NCBI RefSeq assembly: GCF_030689645.1 | Contig: NZ_JAUYFU010000048.1 | Span: forward strand, 270,513-334,512 | Source: Humidesulfovibrio sp. | GTDB lineage: Bacteria; Desulfobacterota; Desulfovibrionia; Desulfovibrionales; Desulfovibrionaceae | Direction of reading: 5' to 3' | Length of the DNA stretch: 64,000 bases | Part shown: positions 25,904 through 36,100 of the stretch, in pieces | Position numbering within the stretch: the first letter of the stretch is position 1 | Layout of the letters: every line of letters begins with the position of its first letter | Position numbers and translations under genes: made by a program | Notes under the pieces: model-generated | The model's input: only the letters and a program-made list of their open reading frames with translations | The model's database searches: none | What the model was told of the DNA's origin: nothing

Positions 25904-28900
25904 ATGCCTGACACCAAGCCCAGCAAGATACTAAAGCCACGCTCATTCAGGGTGTTGCGCCGCTCCGCGTTGGCCTTGGCATGTTTACTCAGCTTGTCCA
26001 TACTGTTCATCCTTGTCCTGCCGGTCGTTGTTTCATCAGACTGGGCGCGCGGGCACATTGAACAGTATATGACCAAAACCACTGGAAAAAGAGCAAGCCT
26101 CGGCAGCCTCTCATTCAGCTGGCGCCAGGGGCTGCACATCAAGGCCCTGGGCATAGGACATGGCCAGCTTTCAGACGAGAGTTTCCTTGTGGCGCTCGAC
26201 GACCTGCACGCCGATTTCAGCCTCCTCGCAGCCCTGCGCAAGGACGTACGGCTTATACTTTCGCTGAAAGGCCTGCGTCTGCGCCTGCCCTACTCCGATT
26301 CCGCGACAGTGCCCGAACCACCGGCAAAACCCCTCTCCGATGCACTGCGAGGGCTCTTCGCCGTCCTGCGTTCAATCAGCGCGCCCATACCCCAAAACCT
26401 CGATGCGCATGCAACAATCGACATGACGGACATGGCTGTGCTCCTGGCGCCTCCCCCAGGCGGCAAACCTCTGGAATTGCGCGACGCATCATTCAAGGCT
26501 GAGGTTCAAGGGATCAAAACCAACCCCCTGACCATCGATGCGGGCGCGAACCTCGTCATAGAGGACAGAATGCTGACGCCGCTCGTTTTTTCCGCCAAGC
26601 TGGAAGGTTTGACTGACCCGGCGGGGCGAATGAGCCCGGCCCAGGCCCACCTTACGGCAAAGTTCACGGCCCCAGGCCTGGACTTGAACGCTGGCGGCAG
26701 CCTGGCAAAAAGCATCAAAGTCGATCTCCGCGCACGCCCAGGCGAGGTTCTGGACGCCGTGCGCCCCCTGGCCGCTCGCCCTTTGCTAACTGTGGGCGGA
26801 GCCTTGGCCCTGGCGCTGACCCTGGCCCAGACCGCGCCGGACAGGCTGGACCTCGGCCTGGTATTCTTCGCCGACAGCTTGCACGCCGCAAATGGTCAAC
26901 TTGGCGACAAGTCAGTTGGCCCCATCAGCCTGAGCCTGCTGCAAGAAGCCGCGCTGGACCTTAAGGCCGAGACTGTGCGTTTTCCTGGGCAGTTGGACCT
27001 CAAGGCCACCAGTCGGAACTCAAACCCGGTCCGCTGGGTGGGCGAGCTTTCCGGGATAGCGGAAGGAAATCCGCGCGCGACCCTTGCCATAGCCCAGGTG
27101 CATATTGTCCTGAGCGAGCTTCTGCCTGCCGTGCGCGCGTTTCTGCCGCCAGGGCTGACCCTTGGCCAAACCAGCCTCAACCTCGAAGGCCTTGCTTTAG
27201 CCGCAACGCTTCCCAATGAAGGACGCAAACCAGACATGGAGGCTCGGTTCAAGGGTCTGGAACTCTCTGCCGCAAGGCTCCGCCGCAGCGACGCGTCAGG
27301 AAAGCAGGACATCGGCCACGCCATCCTGCGCGTGGGCTCCGCAAACCTGAGCCTGCCCGGCGCAGGGCCGGGACTGGCCGAGGTCAGCCTTTCCGCCGAA
27401 ATCGACGACATCCGCATCGGCGGCCCCATGCCGCTCAGCGTGCGCCAGTTCAGCCTGCCCCGCGTGAGCCTTCGCATGGACAACCTAGCCCAGGACGCTC
27501 AGGCGCTTTTCGGCATAACCGGCAAGGCGCTTCTGGAGCTTGACGCCCAGGCCATGGACATCGAGGCCAGAGGCAAGGCCTCCATCCCGCTCCTCATCGA
27601 GACCACACGCCTGCATGCGGACTTTCCAGCGTCAAAGTCCGCCAGCCTGAACCTTGAAAAGATGCATCTTGACGTTCCCCTGATGCGCGTGCTCCAGCCG
27701 GGCAAAAAAACTCTGGAAACACCGTTGAACCTGCACGCAAGCGCGCCGGGCATAGTCCTCTCCGGTCCGGGCACGGCTCCCGCCCTGCGCGGCATGAAGC
27801 TTGACCTCAGCTTGGGAAAAGCCCTGCGCCTCCAGGCCACCACGAGCCTGGACGGCCCTGCCGGGCGCGACTTGCGGACTGAAGGCGCATTGACTCTGAA
27901 TGCGCAGCACCTGATGGCCCTGGCCTCGACCTACGCACCGCGCCAAGCCAAGGCTTCCGGCGAACTTTCAGTAGACTGGAAACTGGCCGCGACCCTGCCG
28001 GCGCCCCCACCAGGAGCCAAGGGCAAACCCGGAGCGCCCAAAAAACTCTCGCAGACTCTCAATGATTTGAGCTTCCTGCACGAGGTCGAGGCAGTCCTCA
28101 GGCTCGACAGCCTGAGCCTGGACTGGCCCTTGGCGGCAGCGGCGGGACAGTCCTCCGAGACCTTGCGCCTGCGCGGGTTCACCACACCCAGGGCGCTGCG
28201 TCTGTCGTCCCGCGACGGCGTCGCCCAAGCCAGCCTCACGGGAACTCTGGCCTTCGGCCCCATGGACACCCTGCCGGGCGCAGGCAGGCTGACCAAACCC
28301 TTGCGCGGCCTTCTGACCGTCAACGCCACGCAGCAAGGCGCGCGCTCTGTGCAATTCTCCCAGGCGCTGCGCCTGGAAGGGCTGGATCTGGACCAGAGTC
28401 TTTCGCTGATGCTGGACAAGCTGGACACGGTTCTGGACCGCGACACCGACAGGATGGCCGCGGTGCTCGAAGGCGTCGACGCCAGCTTCTCCTTCAATGT
28501 GGTTGCCGGCCTGAATGCACTGGGCTCAAGCGCTGCTGCCCAAGGGCTGTCTGGAAAAGGCCGCATGGAAGCAGGGGCCGAAGCGCGACTGACTGGAGGG
28601 CGAAGCCTGGCCCTGTCCGCCCGTCTTTTGAGTCCCGGTCTTGACATGCGCCTGAGTCCGGACTTGGCCGTGAACGGCCTCGTCAGCTCCCTCCGCTTCA
28701 ACCACCGCTACAGCATCACTCCCGGTCTGCGCTGCGGCGGCGAATCCGAGGCGGTCCTTGCCCCCCTGTCCGAGCAGGTCTTCGATCTGTATCCGGCGCA
28801 AGGCATTGCTCGACCCGCTCCGGGAAACGCTGCCCTGGGCCAACTTCTGCGCACCGACGACGCGCGTGGGGCAGGAGGCTCCCTCAGCCTGGCGCAACTC

Positions 28901-29608
28901 AAACTAAAGTCCGCCGGGCTGCCGCTGGACATCCGCGACGTGCACGCTGTTCTGGACGACTCCGGCCCGGTGCCGAGTCTTCGCTCCTTCAGGGCCGGGC
29001 TGCTCGGCGGCAACATCCTGGGCAGCGCCATGCTGCGCAAGAGCGCCGGGCGGTATTCCATGGACGCCGATCTGGCCTTCACCGGCATCGACACCGGACG
29101 ACTGCTGCCTGAAAAATCTGCCCGCGACATGGGTACCCAGGCCGAAGCTTCGGGCCGGGTGAGCCTGTCCGTTCCGCTGACCCCGGCCCCGGAAGATCTG
29201 CTTCAGCGCCTCACATTCCGGGCGGACATCACAAAGATCGGGCCACGCACCCTTGAGCGCATGCTCTACGCCCTGGACCCGAACGAGCAGAACGAGACCA
29301 TCGTACAGCAGCGCCGGCTCATGGGCATGGGCTTCCCGCGTCACCTGCGCATGGCCGCAGCCTACGGCAACCTGTCCCTTTCAGGTGCGGTGGAGGTGAA
29401 GGGCTTCCAGCTCGACCTGCCGCCGGTGGACCGCCTATCCATCGCCAACCTGCCTCTGAAGAAGCAGCTCGCCAAGCCGCTGGCCGCTGTGCCAGGGCTC
29501 ATCAAGGTTTTGGACGCAGCCTCTGGAACTCGCATATGTCTCGATCCCGCAGCCGCCCCTGGCACGCTTCGCGTCGTGCAACCAACCAGCCAAGGAGCAT
29601 CGCAATGA
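25904..29608 (+). CDS. AsmA/YdbH-like intermembrane protein
   Basis: A 1234-residue envelope protein with one N-terminal membrane anchor (about residues 20-42: SALALACLLSLSILFILVLP) and a very long periplasmic region. The segment after the anchor (HIEQYMTKTTGKRASLGSLSFSW) is the usual opening of AsmA-like proteins. The rest is repetitive beta-rich sequence, closing with an AsmA-type end (LRSFRAGLLGGNILGSAMLR). In E. coli such proteins (TamB, YhdP, YdbH) form grooves carrying phospholipid between membranes. The next gene is a YdbL-type DUF1318 protein, which points to YdbH in particular. GGAGCGG precedes the ATG; the stop overlaps the next start as ATGA. The function is inferred, not shown. 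Confidence 0.75.
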   Translation: MPDTKPSKILKPRSFRVLRRSALALACLLSLSILFILVLPVVVSSDWARGHIEQYMTKTTGKRASLGSLSFSWRQGLHIKALGIGHGQLSDESFLVALDDLHADFSLLAALRKDVRLILSLKGLRLRLPYSDSATVPEPPAKPLSDALRGLFAVLRSISAPIPQNLDAHATIDMTDMAVLLAPPPGGKPLELRDASFKAEVQGIKTNPLTIDAGANLVIEDRMLTPLVFSAKLEGLTDPAGRMSPAQAHLTAKFTAPGLDLNAGGSLAKSIKVDLRARPGEVLDAVRPLAARPLLTVGGALALALTLAQTAPDRLDLGLVFFADSLHAANGQLGDKSVGPISLSLLQEAALDLKAETVRFPGQLDLKATSRNSNPVRWVGELSGIAEGNPRATLAIAQVHIVLSELLPAVRAFLPPGLTLGQTSLNLEGLALAATLPNEGRKPDMEARFKGLELSAARLRRSDASGKQDIGHAILRVGSANLSLPGAGPGLAEVSLSAEIDDIRIGGPMPLSVRQFSLPRVSLRMDNLAQDAQALFGITGKALLELDAQAMDIEARGKASIPLLIETTRLHADFPASKSASLNLEKMHLDVPLMRVLQPGKKTLETPLNLHASAPGIVLSGPGTAPALRGMKLDLSLGKALRLQATTSLDGPAGRDLRTEGALTLNAQHLMALASTYAPRQAKASGELSVDWKLAATLPAPPPGAKGKPGAPKKLSQTLNDLSFLHEVEAVLRLDSLSLDWPLAAAAGQSSETLRLRGFTTPRALRLSSRDGVAQASLTGTLAFGPMDTLPGAGRLTKPLRGLLTVNATQQGARSVQFSQALRLEGLDLDQSLSLMLDKLDTVLDRDTDRMAAVLEGVDASFSFNVVAGLNALGSSAAAQGLSGKGRMEAGAEARLTGGRSLALSARLLSPGLDMRLSPDLAVNGLVSSLRFNHRYSITPGLRCGGESEAVLAPLSEQVFDLYPAQGIARPAPGNAALGQLLRTDDARGAGGSLSLAQLKLKSAGLPLDIRDVHAVLDDSGPVPSLRSFRAGLLGGNILGSAMLRKSAGRYSMDADLAFTGIDTGRLLPEKSARDMGTQAEASGRVSLSVPLTPAPEDLLQRLTFRADITKIGPRTLERMLYALDPNEQNETIVQQRRLMGMGFPRHLRMAAAYGNLSLSGAVEVKGFQLDLPPVDRLSIANLPLKKQLAKPLAAVPGLIKVLDAASGTRICLDPAAAPGTLRVVQPTSQGASQ

Positions 29609-30195
29609 AACGCCTTCCCGCAGCAGCAGTCTGCCTGGCCCTGACCCTTTCCGGGTGTACCCTGGCCGAAGTGAAGGTCAACGTGGCCAGCGAGCGCACC
29701 TCACTTGAAAACCAGATTCTCGGCTCTTACAATTCGCTGTCTGAAGAGACGCTGCTGGTGGCCTCGGTGCGCGGCGTGGACCCCCTCGGACGCATCCAGA
29801 CCCCGCCGAAGAAGAGCCAGGAGCAACAGGACGCGATTGCCGCCATGCAGGTGCTCTCCTTCCACGCTGATGACGTGGAGTCGTTCAAACGCCTTGGCTG
29901 GGTGGGTGAGGACAACAAGGGCCTGCTGACGCCCTTTGGCTTGGCCCGCGACAAGACCCCAGACGACCTGAAGGACTTCGCCGCGCGCTTCCGCCAGCAG
30001 GAGTTCGACAGCGTGCTCAGGGAGGTCAACGCCGCGCGCGAGGTCATCATGCGCCGGGCCATTGAGACCAACGCGAGCCTGACTCCAGCCGATCTGCCCA
30101 AGGTTCAAGCCGTATTCGCCAAGCTCGCCGCCGACACCTCGCGCCCAGGCGACAAGCTTCAAGCCTCCGACGGCAACTGGACGGTGAAGAGATGA
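29605..30195 (+). CDS. DUF1318 (YdbL-type) lipoprotein, possibly YnbE-YdbL fusion
   Basis: A 196-residue lipoprotein. The chosen ATG has AAGGAG 6 bases upstream and gives a lipobox (CLALTLSGCTLAEVKVNV). The first 30 mature residues (VKVNVASERTSLENQILGSY) resemble the short lipoprotein YnbE or the start of DUF1318 proteins. The C-terminal part (about 130-196) resembles E. coli YdbL: VLREVNAAREVIMRRAIE, then PGDKLQASDGNWTVKR. In E. coli ydbH-ynbE-ydbL form one operon, YnbE joining YdbH as an outer-membrane partner. Both ends overlap neighbours as ATGA, so all three proteins of the locus are probably made in a fixed ratio. The fusion idea is inference from short similarity. Confidence 0.7.
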   Translation: MKRLPAAAVCLALTLSGCTLAEVKVNVASERTSLENQILGSYNSLSEETLLVASVRGVDPLGRIQTPPKKSQEQQDAIAAMQVLSFHADDVESFKRLGWVGEDNKGLLTPFGLARDKTPDDLKDFAARFRQQEFDSVLREVNAAREVIMRRAIETNASLTPADLPKVQAVFAKLAADTSRPGDKLQASDGNWTVKR

Positions 30196-33100
30196 ACGCG
30201 CATCGCCTGCGGCAATTCCTCGCCTGGGCGCTGCTTTCGGCCAGCCTGCTGCCTGGCCCCGTTTTCGCTGCTCCCACAGCCAAGTCCGCACCCCCGGCAG
30301 ATGATATTTCAGCCCAAAGTGTTTCCGCCCAGAAGCTGGCTGCCGAGGCTCTGCGGCCAAGCGCCAAACGCGCCGCGCCCCGCCGTCTCGACGTGAATTT
30401 TCCCGTGCAGGCCAGCTTCGAGACCGGCGCTGTGCAGCAGGCAGACATCACCCCGGACGGCAAGTGGCTGGCCCTGGCCCGTCTTTCCGGCGGGTACAGC
30501 GAGCTTTGGCTGCGCTCGTTGGACCCAGGGCTTTCCATGCTGCCTCGGCGACTGGCCCCGGCGCTGGCCGACCGGCTTTCCCCGGCCCTCTCGCCCGATG
30601 GTAAACGCCTGGCCTTCGTGGGCATGGAGGACGACGTCAAGGGCGACATTTACGTGCTGGATCTGAACCGCGCTGACGCTACACCGCAGAAGCTCACGGG
30701 GCGCGACACCGAGGACGGAGCGCCCGTGTTCTCGCCCGATGCCCGCACCCTCTACTTCCACCAGCGGCTGCCCGGCGAAACCGTCCGGCGCATCGCTGCC
30801 CTTGATTTGAGCGCGCCCGCATCCCTGCGGGTCATCCAAACCGGCGGCGACGCCTACGCCCCCGCCCTTTCGCCCGACGGCAAACGCATGGCCTTCGTCT
30901 CCAACCGCGAGGGCCGTCAAGACGCAAGCGCCGTATACCTCATGGACCTGCCCGCAGGGCTCCCGGCGCGCCTCACCACTGGCCGCACCAGCGAATCCAT
31001 GCCGCGCTTCACCCCAGACGGCGCCAGCGTTCTTTTCGTCAGTTCGCCCTTCACTTCAGAACAAAGCACTTTTGCAGAAGCCACAAAGCTCCTCGCGCCG
31101 GTTATTGCCAGCGCACCAGCCCAGCCAGGTTCCGCCCCTCAGCCCCTTACCTCTGCCAAGAATGCCGACCTCGCCCCCCTTATGGCCGGAGGCAGGCTGT
31201 ATTACCTGTCCGCCCAGACCGGTCCGATAAACCTGTGGTCATTGCCTGCGGAGGGCGAGATCCCCAACCGCCCGTCTGAGGAACTGCTTGGCTTGGCCGA
31301 TACCCTGGCCAACCAATTGCCTGTGAACCGCCACCTGACCATCCTGGCCTATGGCCGCTCCGCCCAGACAGCAGGGGCAGCCGCGCATCTGGCTGCGGTG
31401 GCGCTGTATTCCCAGGGCCGCCAGTACGAGGCCCTGTCCCTCGAAGCCAAAGCCCTGGAAGCCCATGAGTCCGCAGTGAAGCTGGCAATGCAGCCGCATT
31501 CCGGTTTTGCACAGGTGCGGGCCATATTGCTCAAGGCCAAGGCCGAACGCCGTCTGGCCGCCAATGACAAGGGCAGGCGGGCGTCGCTGCAAAACGCCCT
31601 CAAGGCTCTGGCGGGGCTCATGGCGTCAGACCCGCGCGTGCTCTGCCAAGCTGGCATCGAGCAGGCGCGGCTTCTCCTTGAACTGGGAGGCGACTCGCGC
31701 TCCCTCACCGAGGCCCTGCGCCTGCTGGACATACAGATGGCCCCACAGGGCCAGAGCCCAGAGCAATTCGCCGAGGCCCTATTCCTTAAGGCTGAGACCT
31801 TCGCCCGCATCGGCCAGATCCAGACCGTGCTGCCGCTGTACGCCCAGGTCATCCGCCAATACCCGGAGGATGGCCCCTGGGCCGACCTGGCGGTGTCGCG
31901 CGTGCTGGATCAGAGCCTTTCCGGCGCAGGCAGGAAGCATGAGGACCAGGCACAAGCCCTGGTGCTATTGGCCGAGCAGCACCGCAAGGACCTGCTCAAG
32001 CTCTCGCTAGGCGCACAAAACCGCCTGGGCGACGTGTATTACGCTGCCGACGAATGGGCAAAGGCAAAGGACGCCTACCGTCAATCCATCGACTCTGCCC
32101 GCGAGGCCCCGCAAGTGGCCACACAACTGGCCGCTGCGCGCCTGGCCCTGGCTGAGATCCTGTACCGGGAGGAACGCTTCCACCAAGCGCTGGACCTCTA
32201 TGAAACGGAAATGGCAGCTCGGCCCTTTGAGGACCGCCTGTACCGGCTGGCCAAAACCGCGCATTTACGAAAGTCCATAGCCGCAGGTGACTACCTGCTG
32301 CGCATCGGCGAGGTGCCGTCGGCCCGGGCCATCTTCGCCGGACTGCTGCGCGACGACCCGGACTGCGTGCCCGCCCACAGGGGCATGATACGCGCCAGCT
32401 CCGCCCTCAAGACCATCCCCGCTACCTTGGCCGAGTATCGGCAGCAGCTCGCCGCCAAACCCGGCGACGCCACCCTGCTCTACGCCACGGGCCTGACCAT
32501 GACCTATCTGGACGGCAAGGGGCAGCTTCTTGAGGCGCGCAAGCTCATCAGCCAGGCGATCCTGAAGAACGGCCAGGTGGAGTACTTCCATCAGACTCTG
32601 GGGTATGTCGACGAGGTGCTGGAGACCGTGCACAAGGAGCGCGGACGGCTTGAGTCGGCCCTTGAGTCCTATCAGCGCGCACGGTTCTTGAACTCCCGGG
32701 AGCAGAACCCGGAGAACGCCGCAAACCTGGACCTGAACATCGGCAACATCCACTTCCTGCTGGGCCAGTACGCCAACGCCTTCGAGGAATACACCAAGCG
32801 CTTCGACTCCAAGGTTCCCTTTGACAACGAGGAGACGGAGATCCTTTTCTACCAGCGCTTCGGCGCCTCGGCCTTCCAGGCGCGGGAACCGGATAAGCCT
32901 ATCCTGGCCTATTCCAAATCCCTGGAGCTGGTTGAGCGGCGCATCCAGCCCAAGTACGCCTCCGAGGTCTTCGGGCGCATCAACAAGTTCGTTTTCGACC
33001 GCGTGCTCACTCCGGCTCTGGGCCGCGCCGAGGTTGCCGACAAGGCGAAGGCTTTAGCCACGCGTCAAAGCGAGCTGAACAACAGGCTTTTCGAGGCCAG

Positions 33101-36100
33101 CATCAAACCCGCCGGGCCACCGCCCGATCCCACATGGAACACTTACGTCTCCGCCGTGCAGTCCCTTCTGTCCGAACAGGAGCGCATCATCGCGGAACTG
33201 CCCCCGCTTCTGCGTGATGACCGCGAAGCCAGCATGCAGACTCTGGCCGTCATGGCGACCAAGGTGCGCGAGGCCCTGGCCTTCCCCCCGCGCTTCGTGG
33301 AGCTGCGCTCGGAGTTGCACGACCGCCTGGGCCTGGCCTATCAGGAGGCCGGGCGCTGGCGCGAGGCGCGCGAAGCCTTCGAAAAAGCTCTGGCGATGAA
33401 CACGGCCCTTGGGCTGACCCGCAACCTTGCGGCCAACCAGCGCTCGGTTTCCTACAACGCCTTCATGGAGGCCGGGCTCACCACCGGACAGGACCGCGAC
33501 CGGCTGCTGGAACAGGCCGAAGCAGGCTTCCGGCGCATCCCGGAGCTGCTGGACAAGTACGGCGTTGCCGACAAGAAGAGCGGCGGCCGCATGAAGGGCC
33601 TCATCAATCTGGACATCGACGTAGCGCTGGACAAGGGCGCGGCTTCCCAGGCTTCGTACGGCTTCAGCATCGAGCAGGAAAAGCGCCTGGCCGAGACATT
33701 CCTGGCGCGCATCGCCACAGAGCGCGGCCGGCCGCGCGAGGCCCTCAGCCTCGTGGAGCGACAGTCGCGAAGCTTTGAAAAGGGCGCAGTGGCCATGCAG
33801 GATGCCTTCGGAGCCGCGCTCCTGCTGCACCGCGCCGGACTGCTGGAGACCTCCCTTGGACGCGAGGCCGCGGCCTTCGAGCGCTTCCGCCGCTCGGCTG
33901 AACTGGCCCTTGAACTGGGCAATCCGATGAGCGCCTCCCTCAACGTGGTCGATATGGCGGGTGCGCTTCTGACCCTGCCGCAAACAAGCGGCGACTTCGC
34001 CGCGCGCTTGGCCGAACTGCGCCGCCTGGAAGACCGAACGGCAAACTCCCTGCGCAACGCCCCCCCTGGAGCGGATTCCCTTGCCGCCGCGGCCTTCCAC
34101 AACATCATGGCCGCCACGAACATGGCCCTGGCTGACCGCCTTGCCGCCGCAAGCGCCGATGCCGCAGCCCTGCGCATGGACTGCCTTTCCCGTGCGGGTC
34201 AGCGTGTGGCCGATGGCCTGTCCTGGTTCGCCGCGCATGAGCCCGTCACCCGCCGCGCCCTGGCTCTCAATGCCGCGCTGAGGCTCAACGAAGCCCAGCT
34301 GGCACTGCGCCTAGGCGAGGACGCCCACCGCATCCAGAGCCTCAACGCGGCCCTGGCTCTGGCGGAACGCGGCCTGCTTCCAGCGCAACGCTGGCGCGCG
34401 CTCGCCGGGCTGGGCCGCCTCAAGGAGGCCCTGGCCGTGGTCGAAGCCCTGCCCGTGGATGAGCTGGCCTGCGGTGCTGGCGAAATCATGAACACCTTCA
34501 CGCCGCTGGTTGCTTCCCTCGTCGACGCCAAGAGGGCCGAGGATGCCTACAACCTGCTGGAGCGCCTGTCGGAACTTGAGCGCGTGGGCCGCATGGGGCG
34601 GCTTGGCGTACCCAGTCCAACTACCGCAGAACTGGGGCTCCTGCGCCGCAGCGGCGCACGCCTGCTGGTCATCCGCGATCTCAAGGCTCGCATTGCCCTC
34701 GCCAAGGATCAGGAGCGCCTGGATCTGTCGCGCCGCCTGGACCAGGAAGAGGATATATTGAAGCGCGACCTGGGCTCGGAACGCGAGTATCTGCCCGGAG
34801 TGGCGCGTCTGGGCGCAAGCCCGGCGGAACAGGACTGGCTGACGACACTCTTCGGCCTAGCGGCAGAACTCTCCGCCACGGCAGACATGGCCGTTGTCGC
34901 GGGCGATGACCCTGTCGGCATGGCAACGCGCAAGCGTCATGCCGAGCTTGCCGCCCGCTTGGCGGCGCTCAAGGCCGAAGCAGCAAAGACCCTGGGCAGG
35001 CAGGACGCCCCGGGCGCGCTGGGGCTCGTTCTCGCCGCGCCCACAGAGGCCATGGACCTCATGGATGTGCTGCCCAAGGGCGCGAACGCCCTGCGCGTGG
35101 CCTTGCTGCCGGGCGCAAGATGGATCGGCTTCCGGCTGGACTCCGACTCCGTGCAGATCATGGCCCTGGGCAACGGCCCGCAACCAGCGCTGCCGCCCTT
35201 GGCCCCAGGCGAGAAGCGCCTGCTGCTCTACGAGGAGCCGTCCGCACTCGCCCGTCAGGATGCAGCGAGCTCACTCGCCGTTGGCCTCTCCGGCACGCAC
35301 ATGAAGCGCAGTCTGGCCGCCCGCAAGCCCTTCCGCAAGAATGTGCTGTTCGTTTCCGGGGCCTTCGCCGCGCCCAAGGCTTTTGAATCTGCGCAGGCAG
35401 GCATAGCTCTTCCGTCCCTGCCGGAGATGACTGCGGCAACGCACACATTCGTGGCCTCGGACCCCGTCCGCGCCGTCCAGACCGCACCCAGCCGCCAGGA
35501 CCAGTTGCCCGTGCGCTTCCTGGCCCTGGCACCAACCAAAAACGAGCCAGTGGCTCTGCCTAGCCTGGCTGCGCGCATGCAGGACGCGTCCCTGGCGGTG
35601 CTGGCCCAAGCCGAGCCCCAGGACCTGCCACTCATCGCTCACCTGCTGTCACTTTATGGCGTTCCCACTGTACTGGCTTCACAAGCCCCCGCCGCAAAGG
35701 CCTTTATCGAGCCCTTCCTGACAGCCTATGCAGACGCAGCGGCTTCTGGGGCCAAGGCCGCTGCCCAAGGCGGGGCGCAGGCTTCCTGGCTGCTGTTAGG
35801 CGATCCGGGCCTTACAGCGCAGGAGGCAGGTGTTTTTGCCGCAACCCAGTTCGCCCGCTATGTGCGCACGGGCATGGACGCCTTCAAGGCGGGCAAGAGC
35901 GCCCAGGCGCTTGCGCTGTTCGAGAACGCCCTGCGCGTTGCCAGACCATCCGACCAGTTCAAGAAGCACCTGCCAGACCTCTTGGCCTATGGGCGGGAAA
36001 GCGCCTACGGGGCCGAGCAGTTCGACAAGTCTCTGGCCTTTGCCCAGGAGCTGACCCTGATGCTGGCCAAAACCCAGCCCGACACCCCGGCCCAGGCCGA

